DNA from: Kitasatospora phosalacinea
Lineage (GTDB): Bacteria; Actinomycetota; Actinomycetes; Streptomycetales; Streptomycetaceae
Reading direction: 5' to 3'
NCBI RefSeq assembly: GCF_000716545.1
Contig: NZ_JNWZ01000042.1
Coordinates: 1-61,725, forward strand
DNA: 61,725 nt
Positions 26,055 to 35,252 of this stretch are shown here, in pieces. Position numbers and translations under genes: made by a program. Each line of letters begins with the position of its first letter. Positions within the stretch are counted from its first letter, which is position 1. The notes below the pieces were generated by a model. The model was given only the letters and a program-made list of their open reading frames with translations, searched no databases and was not told the origin of the DNA.

Positions 26055-28421
26055 GTGAGTACCGAGACGGAAGACAGCATGGAACCGATCGCGGTCGTCG
26101 GGCTCACCGCGCGGCTGCCCGGCGCCCCCACCATCGACGCGTTCTGGCGCAACCAGCGCGACGGAGTGGAATCCATCTCCCGCTTCAGCGCCGAGCAACT
26201 GACCGACGTCGGCTGGCCCAAGGAGATGATCACCCACCCCGACTACGTCCCCGCCGCCGGCGTCATCGAGGACGCCGACCGCTTCGACGCCGACTTCTTC
26301 GGCTACACCCGTGAACAGGCCGAGATCAGCGACCCCCAGCAGCGGATCTTCGCCGAATCCGTCTGGCACGCCCTCGAGGACACCGGCCACGACCCCGCCC
26401 GCTTCGACGGCTCCATCGGCGTCTACGCGGGCTGCTTCGCCAACAAGTACCTCCCCCTCAACCTCCTGGCCAACGCCCGCTTCCGCGGCTCCCTGGCGGC
26501 CTTCTCCGCCCGCCCGTACAACGACAAGGACTTCCTCGCCACCAGGGCCGCCTACCTGTGCGACCTGCGCGGCCCCGCGATGACCGTCCAGTCCGCGTGC
26601 TCCACCTCCCTGGTCGCCATCCACCTGGCCTGCCAGGCCCTGCTGGGCCACGAGTGCGACATGGCCCTGGCCGGAGGAGTGGCCCTGCCCATCCCCCTGA
26701 TCGGCGGCTACCCCGTCGTCGCCGGCGGCATCTTCGCCCGCGACGGCCACTGCCGCCCCTTCGACGCCTCCTCCAGCGGAACCGTTCCCGGGTACGGCGT
26801 CGCCGTCGTGGCGCTGCGCCGTCTCAGCGACGCGCTCGCCGACAACGACAACATCCGCGCCCTGATCCTCGGCAGCGCCCTCAACAACGACGGCTCCTCG
26901 AAGTTCGGCTTCAACGCCCCGAGCATGCAGGCCCAGGCCGAGGTCATCGCCACCGCCCAGGCCGTCGCCGGGGTCAGCGCCGAAAGCATCGGCTACGTCG
27001 AAGCCCACGGCACCGGCACCCCCCTGGGCGACCCCATCGAACTCGCCGGCCTCACCCAGGCCTTCGGCACCAAGGAACGCGGGTACTGCGCCATCGGCTC
27101 CGCCAAGGCGAACATCGGCCACCTGGACGCCGCCGCCGGAGCCGCCGGCTTCGCCCGCGCCGTCCTGGCCCTCCAGCACGCCGAGATCCCGCCCAGCATC
27201 AACTACGACGCGCCCAACCCCGCCCTGCTGCTGGAGCGCACCCCCTTCTACGTCCCCACCACCGCCCGTCCCTGGCCCCGCGGCGCCACCCCGCGCCGCG
27301 CCGGCGTCAGCGCCTTCGCCGTCGGCGGCACCAACGCCCACATCGTCCTGGAGGAAGCGCCCGCGCCCGGCCCCGCCGCGCCCGGCCCGCGCGAGCACCA
27401 CCTGCTCCTGCTGTCCGCCCGCACCCCCCAGGCCCTGGACGACGCCGCCGCCGCCCTCGCCCGGCGGCTGGAGAGCGACGACGACCTGCACCTCGCCGAC
27501 GTCGCCCACACCCTCCAGGTCGGCCGCCGCGCCTTCGCGCACCGCCGCCACCTGGTGTGCCGCGACCGCGCCGAAGCCGTCGCCGCCCTGCGCGCCCCGG
27601 CCGCCCCCGGCGCCGCCGGGCCCCGTCGCAGCGTCTTCGTCTTCCCCGGCGCCTCCGCCCACCGCCCCGGGGCCGCCGAGGAGGTCTACCGCAGCGAGGC
27701 CGCCTTCGCGCGCGAGGTCGACCACTGCGCCGACCTGGCGCGCCCCCTGCTCGGCGACGACCTGCGCGCCCTGCTCCTCCCGACCACCTGGAACGGCTCC
27801 CGCACCGCGCCGGGCCGCGGCGACGGCTCGACCGGCACCGACCCGCGCGCCACCGCCCTCGCCGCCTTCACCCTCCAGTGGGCCCTGGCCCGCCTGTGGC
27901 AGTCCTGGGGCGTCCAACCCGCCGCCGTGGTCGGCGACGGCGACGGCGAGTACGTGGCGAAGTGCCTGGCCGGCGTCCTCGACCTCCCCGACGCCCTCGC
28001 CGCCCTCGCGCGCGCCCGCACCTCCGCCGACCCCTCCCCCGCCGGCACCGGGGCCGGCGCCTTCGCCGACGTCCTGCGCGAAGCGGCCGCCCGGCCCGAC
28101 CACGTCCTGCTGGTCATGGGACCCGCCGACCGCCTCGCCCGGGCCCTCACCCGCCAGGAGGACACCCGGCACCTCACGGCGCTGCCCTCGCTCGGCTCCG
28201 CCGACACCGACCGAGCCGACCTCGCCACCCTGCTCGACACCCTCGGCACCCTGTGGCAGGTCGGCACCGACATCGACTGGGACGCCGTCCGCGGCACCGC
28301 ACGACCGCGGCGCGTGTCCCTCCCGGGCTACCCCTTCCAGCGCTCCCGCTACTGGATCGGCCCCGACACCGGAAGCTACGAACCCCTGGGTCTGGAGGAA
28401 GCGTCATGGACGAGCCGCTGA
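26055..28421 (+). CDS. PKS with ketosynthase and inactive acyltransferase (KS-AT0), no ACP
   Basis: The 788-residue protein has a full type I ketosynthase with Cys182 (SACSTS), His318 (EAHGTGTPLGD) and His356 (KANIGHLDAAAG). The rest resembles an acyltransferase, but the opening motif is VFVFPGASAH and the nucleophile region is GDGDGEY at 627-633 instead of GHSxGEY. The catalytic Ser position is therefore Gly629 and the His is Asp628. The domain is also shortened and lacks a recognisable second AT signature. It ends in the usual post-AT linker VSLPGYPFQRSRYW with no carrier domain. The KS must therefore use an extender on a separate ACP, which the next four genes would provide. GTG 26055 follows a GGGGG stretch. 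The end overlaps the next gene by 16 bases. Confidence 0.93.
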   Translation: MSTETEDSMEPIAVVGLTARLPGAPTIDAFWRNQRDGVESISRFSAEQLTDVGWPKEMITHPDYVPAAGVIEDADRFDADFFGYTREQAEISDPQQRIFAESVWHALEDTGHDPARFDGSIGVYAGCFANKYLPLNLLANARFRGSLAAFSARPYNDKDFLATRAAYLCDLRGPAMTVQSACSTSLVAIHLACQALLGHECDMALAGGVALPIPLIGGYPVVAGGIFARDGHCRPFDASSSGTVPGYGVAVVALRRLSDALADNDNIRALILGSALNNDGSSKFGFNAPSMQAQAEVIATAQAVAGVSAESIGYVEAHGTGTPLGDPIELAGLTQAFGTKERGYCAIGSAKANIGHLDAAAGAAGFARAVLALQHAEIPPSINYDAPNPALLLERTPFYVPTTARPWPRGATPRRAGVSAFAVGGTNAHIVLEEAPAPGPAAPGPREHHLLLLSARTPQALDDAAAALARRLESDDDLHLADVAHTLQVGRRAFAHRRHLVCRDRAEAVAALRAPAAPGAAGPRRSVFVFPGASAHRPGAAEEVYRSEAAFAREVDHCADLARPLLGDDLRALLLPTTWNGSRTAPGRGDGSTGTDPRATALAAFTLQWALARLWQSWGVQPAAVVGDGDGEYVAKCLAGVLDLPDALAALARARTSADPSPAGTGAGAFADVLREAAARPDHVLLVMGPADRLARALTRQEDTRHLTALPSLGSADTDRADLATLLDTLGTLWQVGTDIDWDAVRGTARPRRVSLPGYPFQRSRYWIGPDTGSYEPLGLEEASWTSR

Positions 28422-29260
28422 TCGCCATCGTGGGCGCGGGCGTCATGGGCACCGGAATCTCGACGCTCGTCGTCGGACACGGGCTGCCCGTCGTACTGGT
28501 GGACATCGACCGCGGCGTCCTCGACCGCGCCACCACCGCGATCCAGCACGGCCTGCGCCACGCCCAGCTCACCGGCGCGCTGCCCCCCGGCACCGCCCCG
28601 GGCCGCCTGCGCACCACCCTGCACCTGCAGGACGCCGCCGAGGCCGCCGTGGTCATCGAGGCCGTCACCGAGGCGCCCGACCGCAAAGCCGAGGTCCTCG
28701 CCGCCGTCTCGGCGCTCGTCGGCCCCGCGACCCCCCTCGTCTCCAACACCTCCGGCATCCCCATCGACGAGATGGCCGCCTGGGTGAAGGACCCCGGCAC
28801 CCTCATCGGCACCCACTTCATGAACCCCGCCTACCTCATCCCCATGGTCGAGGTCATCCGCGGCCCGCGGACCACCGACCGGACCGTCCAGCAGGTCCTG
28901 TCCACCCTCACCCGCATCGGCCGCCGCCCCGTCGTCGTGCGCGACGCGCCCGGCTTCGTCACCAGCCGGCTCCTGCACCCCATGATCAACGACGCCGCCC
29001 GCATCGTCAGCGAGGGCACCGCCACCGCCGAAGACGTCGACACCCTCATGCAGGGCTGCCTCGGCCACCCCACGGGCCCGCTGCGCACCGCGGACCTGAT
29101 CGGCATCGACAACCTGGTCGACGCCCTGGAAGAACTCCACGCCCGGACCGGCGACGAGCGGTGCCGCCCCAGCGAGCTGCTCCTCGAGAAGGTCCGGCGG
29201 GGCGAGCTCGGCCGAAAGAGCGGCCGCGGCTTCTACTCCTACAGTGAGGCACAGTCATGA
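28406..29260 (+). CDS. fkbK: 3-hydroxyacyl-CoA dehydrogenase-like (FkbK-type) for methoxymalonyl-ACP
   Basis: The 284-residue protein has an N-terminal NAD-binding IVGAGVMGTGIS and the family segment IGTHFMNPAYLIPMVEVIRG, followed by a C-terminal helical domain (GRKSGRGFYSY). In FK520, ansamitocin and related pathways this enzyme oxidises glyceryl-ACP at C3 during hydroxymalonyl-ACP formation. GGAGG lies ahead of the ATG, inside the KS gene. Its stop overlaps the ACP start (ATGA), and the order K-J-I-H is uninterrupted. Confidence 0.92.
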   Translation: MDEPLIAIVGAGVMGTGISTLVVGHGLPVVLVDIDRGVLDRATTAIQHGLRHAQLTGALPPGTAPGRLRTTLHLQDAAEAAVVIEAVTEAPDRKAEVLAAVSALVGPATPLVSNTSGIPIDEMAAWVKDPGTLIGTHFMNPAYLIPMVEVIRGPRTTDRTVQQVLSTLTRIGRRPVVVRDAPGFVTSRLLHPMINDAARIVSEGTATAEDVDTLMQGCLGHPTGPLRTADLIGIDNLVDALEELHARTGDERCRPSELLLEKVRRGELGRKSGRGFYSYSEAQS

Positions 29261-29553
29261 CCCACGAGCAGCACACCTCCCAGGCGCCCCTCGACACCGA
29301 CGCCGTCATCGACCGGATCACCCGCTTCGTAGCCGAGGAGACCCGCACCACCCCCGACAGCGACCAGGACCTGTTCACCACCGGCCTGGCCAACTCCATG
29401 TTCGCCATGCAGCTGGTCGTCTTCCTCGAACAGACCTACGACGTCACCGTCGCCGGCCCCGACCTGCAGCTGTCCAACTTCCGCACCATCAAGAGCATGG
29501 CCGCCCTCGTCGACCGGCTCCGGGCGCAGTCCGCCACCGGCACCGATGTCTGA
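29257..29553 (+). CDS. fkbJ: Discrete acyl carrier protein (FkbJ-type)
   Basis: The 98-residue ACP has its phosphopantetheine site at Ser47 in TTGLANSMFAMQLV, the variant motif of glyceryl/methoxymalonyl ACPs rather than the usual DSL. It would carry the glyceryl unit loaded by FkbH through oxidation and methylation and present it to the KS. Both gene ends overlap its neighbours. Confidence 0.93.
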   Translation: MTHEQHTSQAPLDTDAVIDRITRFVAEETRTTPDSDQDLFTTGLANSMFAMQLVVFLEQTYDVTVAGPDLQLSNFRTIKSMAALVDRLRAQSATGTDV

Positions 29554-30682
29554 CGCGTCGGCCCCGGGACGGCAGGACACCTGGGACCTCGTACGGCGGG
29601 ACGCCGGCGCCTGGGACACCGCCGGCGAGATCCCCCGCACCGTCCTGAGCGAGCTGGGAGCCGCCGGCCTGCTGTGCGCCGAGGTGCACAAGCAGTACGG
29701 CGGCCTCGGCCTCACCAGCCGCGACAGCGGCGAGCTCACCGCCCACGCCGGGAGCCTGTGCAGCTCCCTGCGCAGCGTCATGACCTCCCAGGGCATGGCC
29801 GCCTGGACCATCCAGCGCCTGGGCACCGCCGAGCAGCGCGCCGCCTTCCTGCCCCGGCTGACCGGCGGCCGCCTCGCCGCCGTCGCCTTCAGCGAACCCG
29901 ACGCCGGCAGCGACCTGGGCGCCATGAGCACCCGGGTGCGCCACGACGGCGACGGCGTGGTCCTCGACGGCAGCAAGACGTGGATCACCGCCGCCGCCTA
30001 CGCCGACCTGATCGTCGTCGTCGCCAGGAGCGGGGACGGTGCCGCCGCCGTCGTCGTCCCCGCCGACACCCCGGGCGTCCGGATCGAGAAGGTCGCCCAC
30101 CCGATGGGCTGTCGCGCGGCGGGCCACGCCCAGGTCCACCTGGAGGGCGTGCGCCTGCCCGCCGCCAACGTCCTGGGCGGCGGCGCGCTCGCCCTGCCCT
30201 TCCTGATCACCACCGCCCTCGCCTACGGCCGCATGTCCGTGGCCTGGGGCTGCGTCGGCATCCTGCGCGGCTGCCTGGCCGCCGTCACCGAACACGCGGC
30301 CACCCGGCACCAGTTCGGCAGGCCGATCGGCGAGCACCAGCTCGTCGCCCGCCGCATCGCCGAACTCTACGCCGCCGAACGCGTCGCCACCGGCGTGTGC
30401 CGCGAGGCCGCCGAGCACTGGGAGGCCGGCTCACCGAGCCTGGTCATCTCCACCGTCCTGGCCAAGCACGTCAGCGCGACCCAGGCCGTCCAGGGCAGCG
30501 CCTCGGCCCTGCAGGCCATGGCCTCCGCCGCCGCCGTCGACGGCCACGTCGTCGCCCGCGCCTACCGCGACGCGAAACTGATGGAGATCATCGAAGGCAG
30601 TAGCGAGATCTGCCAACTCGAACTCGCCAGGCACGCCCTGGCCACCAGGAGAACCACCGCGCGAAAGGAGTCGGCGCAGTGA
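29546..30682 (+). CDS. fkbI: Acyl-CoA dehydrogenase-like flavoenzyme (FkbI-type)
   Basis: The 378-residue protein shows the acyl-CoA dehydrogenase fold with AFSEPDAGSDLGAMS, the RHQFGRPIGEHQLV segment and a C-terminal YRDAKLMEIIEGSSEIC. In methoxymalonyl-ACP pathways this FAD enzyme performs the second oxidation, converting the aldehyde-level glyceryl-ACP intermediate to hydroxymalonyl-ACP. The ATG lies within the end of the ACP gene and the stop overlaps the FkbH start. Confidence 0.92.
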   Translation: MSDASAPGRQDTWDLVRRDAGAWDTAGEIPRTVLSELGAAGLLCAEVHKQYGGLGLTSRDSGELTAHAGSLCSSLRSVMTSQGMAAWTIQRLGTAEQRAAFLPRLTGGRLAAVAFSEPDAGSDLGAMSTRVRHDGDGVVLDGSKTWITAAAYADLIVVVARSGDGAAAVVVPADTPGVRIEKVAHPMGCRAAGHAQVHLEGVRLPAANVLGGGALALPFLITTALAYGRMSVAWGCVGILRGCLAAVTEHAATRHQFGRPIGEHQLVARRIAELYAAERVATGVCREAAEHWEAGSPSLVISTVLAKHVSATQAVQGSASALQAMASAAAVDGHVVARAYRDAKLMEIIEGSSEICQLELARHALATRRTTARKESAQ

Positions 30683-31776
30683 GCGGACCGCAGTCACCCG
30701 ACCAGCCGCCCCCCACCGTCAAGTGCGTCGTCTGGGACCTCGACAACACCCTGTGGAAGGGCACCCTCCTCGAAGGCGACGACGTCGCCGTCGACACCCG
30801 CGTCCGCGAGACCGTCCTCGGCCTCGACGCCCGCGGCATCCTGCAGGCCGTCGCCAGCAAGAACGACCACCGGCCGGCCTGGCAGCGCCTGGAGGACCTC
30901 GGCCTCGCCGAGTACTTCGTCCACGCCAGGATCGGCTGGGGCCCCAAGTCGGCATCCGTCCAGGAGATCGCCGACGAGCTGAAGTTCGCCCCCCACACGA
31001 TCGCCTTCATCGACGACCAGCCCGCCGAGCGCGCCGAAGTGGCCTTCCACCTCCCGCAGGTGCGCTGCTACCCGGCCGAGGCCGTGCCCGGGCTGCTGGA
31101 CCTGCCCGAGTTCACCCCGGCCACGGTCACCGTCGACTCGCGCCGCCGCCGCCAGATGTACCAGGCCAACGCGCGCCGCCAGGCCGAGCAGGAGTCCTTC
31201 GAGGGACCCTCGCAGGAGTTCCTGCGCTCCCTGGACCTCGTCATGGAGATCCGCCGGGCCACCCACGAGGACCTCTCCCGCCTGGAGGAACTCACGCTGC
31301 GCACCAGCCAGATGAACGCCACCGGCGTCCACTACTCCGACGCCGACCTGCGCGCGCTCCTGGGCGACGCCCACCACGAGGTCCTCGCCGTCACGATGAG
31401 CGACCGCTTCGGCTCGCACGGCGCCGTCGGCGTCACCCTGGTCGAACGCGGTCCCTCGGTCTGGCACCTCAAACTCCTGGCCACCTCCTGCCGCGTCGTC
31501 TCCTTCGGCGCCGGCGCCACCGTCCTGAACTGGCTCATCGGCGAAGCGGCCGCGGCCGGTGCCCACCTGATCGCCGACTTCCGCCCCACCCCGCGCAACC
31601 GGGTCATGGAAGTCGCCTACCGCTTCGCCGGGTTCACCGACGAAGCCTGCGCCTGCGTGGCCGGGCTGGCCCCGCCCGAGGACGGGCGGACGCGGCGGCT
31701 GCACATCACACCGGCCTCCAGGCCGGCACCCGAGACCCTGCGCCTGACCGCTGTCGCCCTGGCCGCCGCGCCCTGA
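30679..31776 (+). CDS. fkbH: FkbH-like glyceryl-ACP synthase (HAD-IIIC)
   Basis: This 365-residue enzyme loads a three-carbon unit from 1,3-bisphosphoglycerate onto the ACP and dephosphorylates it. The HAD nucleophile and general acid are Asp20 and Asp22 in VVWDLDNTLWKG. ASKNDHRPAWQRLEDLGL and FIDDQPAERAEVAF give the later HAD motifs, and the C-terminal half is the GNAT-like domain usual for FkbH proteins. Its GTG overlaps the preceding stop. It ends the plus-strand operon and is followed by strong hairpins. Confidence 0.94.
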   Translation: MSGPQSPDQPPPTVKCVVWDLDNTLWKGTLLEGDDVAVDTRVRETVLGLDARGILQAVASKNDHRPAWQRLEDLGLAEYFVHARIGWGPKSASVQEIADELKFAPHTIAFIDDQPAERAEVAFHLPQVRCYPAEAVPGLLDLPEFTPATVTVDSRRRRQMYQANARRQAEQESFEGPSQEFLRSLDLVMEIRRATHEDLSRLEELTLRTSQMNATGVHYSDADLRALLGDAHHEVLAVTMSDRFGSHGAVGVTLVERGPSVWHLKLLATSCRVVSFGAGATVLNWLIGEAAAAGAHLIADFRPTPRNRVMEVAYRFAGFTDEACACVAGLAPPEDGRTRRLHITPASRPAPETLRLTAVALAAAP

Positions 31777-31978
31777 CCCGCCGCTCCCCCTCCGGCGCGC
31801 CTTGCGGGCGCGCACCGGGCGGCGGCGCCCGCGCCCGTCCGTCCCCCGCCGACCCGCGGGGGCGGGCGGGCGCAGGCGCGTGCGGGGCCGCGCGGGCGGG
31901 GCCCCGACCCCGGCACACCGCCTCCCGCACCCCGCCTGCGGCCACCCGCCCGTCCTCGCCGGGGCCGCGGCACGCGGA

Positions 31979-32037
31979 GGAGTCCCCCGACAGGCTGTCG
32001 GGGGACTCCCTGGTCGCCGGGCCCGTCTCCGGGCCCG
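31979..32037. terminator. Double hairpin between fkbH and the O-methyltransferase
   Basis: A perfect 14-bp stem (31979-31992 with 31996-32009, 3-base loop) is followed by a second short hairpin made of two CGGGCCCG copies (about 32018-32037). It separates two convergent operons and can stop both. The 31777-31978 stretch before it is GC-rich with no gene. Confidence 0.85.
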
Positions 32038-32042
32038 CGGTG

Positions 32043-32717
32043 TCAGCGCTTGCGGGCCAGCGTGATGCCGTCGGCCATGGTGAGCATGGAGACGTCCACG
32101 CGGGGATCGTCCCGCAGCGCCGTGTTGAGGGCCCGGACCGCGACGGTGTCCGGGTCGTGGCTGTCGGGGTCGACGACCCGGCCGAAGAAGAGCGTGTTGT
32201 CGATGACGACCAGCCCCTGCGGACGGGTGAGGCCGAGCGCGGCCTCGTAGTAGGTGCCGTAGTTCGCCTTGTCGGCGTCGATGAACACGAGGTCGAAGCT
32301 CTCCTTGCCCCGCTCGTCCAGGAGGGCGGCCAGGGTCTGCGCCGCGTCGCCGATGCGGACGTCGATGCGGTCGGCGACGCCGGCCCGCCGCCAGTAGTCC
32401 GCGCCGATGGCCGGCCACCGCCCGTTGAGGTCGAGGGTGACGAGCGTGCCCCCCGGCGGCAGCGCGCGGGCCATACACAGCGTGCTGTAGCCGGTGAAGG
32501 TACCGATCTCCAGGACCGACCGGGCGCCGGCCAGGCCCACCAGGAGCGCCAGCAGTTGGCCCTCCTCGGCCATCACCTGCATGGCCTGGCCGCCGGGCAG
32601 CCCGGCGGTCTGCTCCCGCAGTTCGGCCAGCAGGGGGTCATCGCGCAGGGAGACGGCGCGGACGTACTCGCGGATTTGCGGGGTGGCCACGATCTGCTCT
32701 GCCATCGCGCGGTTCAC
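32043..32717 (-). CDS. fkbG: O-methyltransferase, CCoAOMT-like (FkbG-type)
   Basis: The 224-residue class I SAM methyltransferase belongs to the caffeoyl-CoA/catechol O-methyltransferase family: [16 protein letters not shown] binds SAM and [18 protein letters not shown] carries the metal-binding Asp. FkbG of the FK520 pathway is of this family and methylates hydroxymalonyl-ACP. With FkbH-K on the opposite strand it completes the methoxymalonyl-ACP set. The GTG at 32717 overlaps the upstream stop (GTGA); ATG 32705 is an alternative start. The alternative role is O-methylation of the finished product. Confidence 0.88.
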   Translation of the reverse strand: MNRAMAEQIVATPQIREYVRAVSLRDDPLLAELREQTAGLPGGQAMQVMAEEGQLLALLVGLAGARSVLEIGTFTGYSTLCMARALPPGGTLVTLDLNGRWPAIGADYWRRAGVADRIDVRIGDAAQTLAALLDERGKESFDLVFIDADKANYGTYYEAALGLTRPQGLVVIDNTLFFGRVVDPDSHDPDTVAVRALNTALRDDPRVDVSMLTMADGITLARKR

Positions 32718-33532
32718 CGCCGCCTGGCGGTGCAGGAGAAGGACAGCGGGATCGGGTCGCCGGGGATGCGCCAGTTGTGCTCGCCGTCGGGCACCATCAG
32801 CGGGAGCCGCTGGCGGGCGTCGTAGGGGACCTCCCGGACGCGCTCGATGGTCAGACCGGCGTTGATGAGGGCGTTGAGGACCTCCTCCACGCTCCAGCGC
32901 CAGCCGTAGATGCTGTGGGTCTCGACCTCCACCTCGTCGGCGATCTTGTCGGCGTAGCTGGAGGACATCTCGTGGTGCACGTGCCGGGACTGGAACAGCG
33001 AGCGGGCGAGCCGCAGTTCGCCGTCGACGTCGCTGAAGAGGGTGAGCATGGGGTGGATCTCGACGACGGTGAGGGTGCCGCCCGGCTTGACGTACTGTGC
33101 CGCGGTCTTGGCCCAGCCGTCGATGTCGGGCAGGAAGGACAGGGTGCCGTACCCGGTGAAGACCATGTCGAACTGGGCGTCGAGGACGTCGGGCAGGTCG
33201 TAGAGGTTGGCCTGGACGAAGGTGGCGTCGAGGTCGAGTTCGGCGGCGAGTCCGCGGGCGATGTCGATGGCCTCGTCGGAGATGTCGGTGCCGGTGACCT
33301 TCGCGCCCAGGCGGGCGAGCGAGAGCGAGTTGACGCCGATGTGGCACTGGAGTTCGAGCAGGGACTTGCCGCTGACGTCGCCGAGCTCCTCCTGCTCCAG
33401 CTTGCGCAGCATGTTGTGGCCCTGCTTGAACCTCTCCACGTTGTAGTAGGAGGACTGCATGTGCGCCCGTGCTCGCAGGTTGAAGCCTTCCCGGTTGGCC
33501 GATATCTTCTCGAGGTCACTCATGGAGGTCAT
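32714..33532 (-). CDS. Class I SAM-dependent methyltransferase
   Basis: The 272-residue methyltransferase has motif I as [20 protein letters not shown], then [11 protein letters not shown] for the ribose-binding acidic residue and [20 protein letters not shown]. The LQCHIG variant is typical of a group of small-molecule methyltransferases in actinobacteria. The substrate, and whether it methylates O or N, are unknown; it probably tailors the product because the O-methyltransferase already explains the methoxymalonyl step. Its ATG overlaps the LuxR stop (ATGA), so the two are translationally coupled. Confidence 0.85.
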   Translation of the reverse strand: MTSMSDLEKISANREGFNLRARAHMQSSYYNVERFKQGHNMLRKLEQEELGDVSGKSLLELQCHIGVNSLSLARLGAKVTGTDISDEAIDIARGLAAELDLDATFVQANLYDLPDVLDAQFDMVFTGYGTLSFLPDIDGWAKTAAQYVKPGGTLTVVEIHPMLTLFSDVDGELRLARSLFQSRHVHHEMSSSYADKIADEVEVETHSIYGWRWSVEEVLNALINAGLTIERVREVPYDARQRLPLMVPDGEHNWRIPGDPIPLSFSCTARRR

Positions 33533-34935
33533 CGCTGTTTCCCTTCGGCGTGGATGGGCGGTTGGGTGCGGTCGCCGACGACCAGCGGGCCCAGCTCGCG
33601 GCGGTTGGCCACCCCGAGCTTCTGGTAGGCGCGGCCCAGGTAGTTGTCGACGGTGCGGGCGGACAGTGCCAGCCGGTGTCCGATGACGGGGCTGGTGAAG
33701 CCGCCGGCGGCCAGGAGCACGACGTCCCGTTCGCGGCTGGTGAGGTCGACCAGTGGCGCGGTCAGTTGCAGCAGCGGGGTCGTCGCGGTGGGACAGGCGA
33801 GGGTTCTGGGGGGTGCGCAGGTGCGGCGCAGGGCGGCCGCGGCGGTGACCGCCTCCGCGGCGAGCAGGTCCATGCCCAGCTCGGTGAACTTCTCGGCGAC
33901 GAGGTCCAGGGCCGCGGGGTCGGAGCGGGCCAGTGCGGCCGCCGCGGCGGCCAGGGTCGGCACGACCGGTCCGGGGACCAGGTCGGCGAGCGCGGCCAGG
34001 CGGTGGCGGACGGCGTGGGGGTTGCCCAGGCGGGCCGCGTCGTAGCTCGCGGTCGCTTCGACGGCGTACTGGCCCAGGGCCATGGCGGTGTCGGCGGCGG
34101 CCAGGGCCTGGCGGGCGGCCAGGGTGGTGTTCCCGCCGGCCGCGGTGGCCCAGGCCCGGCTGAGGGTCGACCAGGGCAGGAAGAGGCGGTTCTCGTGCCG
34201 CCGGTCCTGGTCGGCGCCCCGGTCCCCGAAGACGGCGAGTGCGGCGGGGCGCGGTGCCAGCATGAGGCGGGGAGCGGGGCCCTCGAACGGGTGCGGGGCG
34301 CCGACCGTGTCGGCGACCCTGCCGCGCATCGCCAGCCAGCCGTCGGCCAACGCGGTGTTCCCGGCGGCCAGTTCGTGGCGGTAGCCGTTCTCGGCGATGC
34401 GGCACGCGTGGCGCACCTGACCCGCCATCAGCAGCGCGAAGCAGTGCACGTAGCCGATCTCGGCGAACCAGGGCCGGCCCGGCCCGGGCGGGTCGGCGGG
34501 CACCGGGTCGAACCAGTGGGGCGCCCGGGCCGCGACGACCAGGGTGGTGACCGCCGACCGGATCGCCGGGTCGAGCACGTGCCGCTCGGCCGGGGACGGT
34601 TCGGGGACGGCGCCCTCGGCGGCGCAGCGGTCCAGGAGCAGCAGGTCGGCCCAGTGGTCCCGGGCCGGGTGGCCCCCGGCGTCGTCCTCCGCTCCCGGGC
34701 GGGCGGCCGCGCCGACGCCCGTCGCCTCCCAGGAGGAGACGGCGGCCGCGGTCACCGCCCAGTGGGTGCAGCCGACCGGGGCGTCCGGCGGACAGTGGGG
34801 CGGCGGCTCGGCCACCGCGGGGGAGACTAATCGGTGCGCGGCGGATTCGTTCGCCAATGCCGCTTTCGCGATGCCGTTGCTGGTGATCACGCTGCCGACC
34901 CGATGCGTCGGCCTTGCTTCGGCAATTGACTGCAC
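33529..34935 (-). CDS. LuxR-type cluster regulator with a TTA codon
   Basis: The roughly 468-residue protein ends in a LuxR helix-turn-helix: LTSRERDVVLLAAGGFTSPV followed by LSARTVDNYLGRAYQKLGVA. The long N-terminal part is Ala/Leu-rich with TPR-like helices, as in the C-terminal half of LAL regulators, but without the Walker ATPase. It is the first gene of the minus operon with both methyltransferases. A leucine TTA codon occurs at 34830-34828 and would make translation depend on the bldA tRNA. The start is uncertain: GTG 34935 has a G-rich site upstream, TTG 34944 is also possible, and a GTG at 34815 would exclude the TTA. Confidence 0.82.
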   Translation of the reverse strand: MQSIAEARPTHRVGSVITSNGIAKAALANESAAHRLVSPAVAEPPPHCPPDAPVGCTHWAVTAAAVSSWEATGVGAAARPGAEDDAGGHPARDHWADLLLLDRCAAEGAVPEPSPAERHVLDPAIRSAVTTLVVAARAPHWFDPVPADPPGPGRPWFAEIGYVHCFALLMAGQVRHACRIAENGYRHELAAGNTALADGWLAMRGRVADTVGAPHPFEGPAPRLMLAPRPAALAVFGDRGADQDRRHENRLFLPWSTLSRAWATAAGGNTTLAARQALAAADTAMALGQYAVEATASYDAARLGNPHAVRHRLAALADLVPGPVVPTLAAAAAALARSDPAALDLVAEKFTELGMDLLAAEAVTAAAALRRTCAPPRTLACPTATTPLLQLTAPLVDLTSRERDVVLLAAGGFTSPVIGHRLALSARTVDNYLGRAYQKLGVANRRELGPLVVGDRTQPPIHAEGKQR

Positions 34936-34973
34936 GGCAAACAACCCCCCGGTGCGCTGAAAGGAGACATTTC

Positions 34974-35252
34974 ATGTGGCAATCCGCGTCCGGAAAGGGA
35001 CCGGACGGGAAGCGAGCGGTATTCCGCCGTCCGCTTTTCCGGCAGGGCGCGGTGCGTCGCCGTTCGCGCGGCGTTCCGCACCGCTCCCACCGGGGCCTGC
35101 GGCCGGCCCGTGGTTCCCGGACCGCGCCGGCGGGCATTCGCGGATTCCCGGTGCCGGTGCCCGCGCCGGGAATCCGCTCCGGGCCGTGCCGCGCCGCCCC
35201 GGCGCCCCGGCGCGGGGGGTGGCGCGGACGCGGTCCGCGGAGTACGGCCTAG
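34974..35252 (+). CDS. Candidate small basic protein with a strong ribosome binding site
   Basis: An AAAGGAG (34960-34966) sits seven bases before ATG 34974, opening a 92-codon frame that begins MWQSASGKGPDGKRAVFRR and ends at a TAG. The product would be very rich in Arg, Pro and Gly. G/C at third positions is lower than in neighbouring genes and no family is recognised, so it may be non-coding sequence with a chance start. It is the only feature between the LuxR gene and the reductase gene, whose 3' end it overlaps by four bases. Confidence 0.3.
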   Translation: MWQSASGKGPDGKRAVFRRPLFRQGAVRRRSRGVPHRSHRGLRPARGSRTAPAGIRGFPVPVPAPGIRSGPCRAAPAPRRGGWRGRGPRSTA

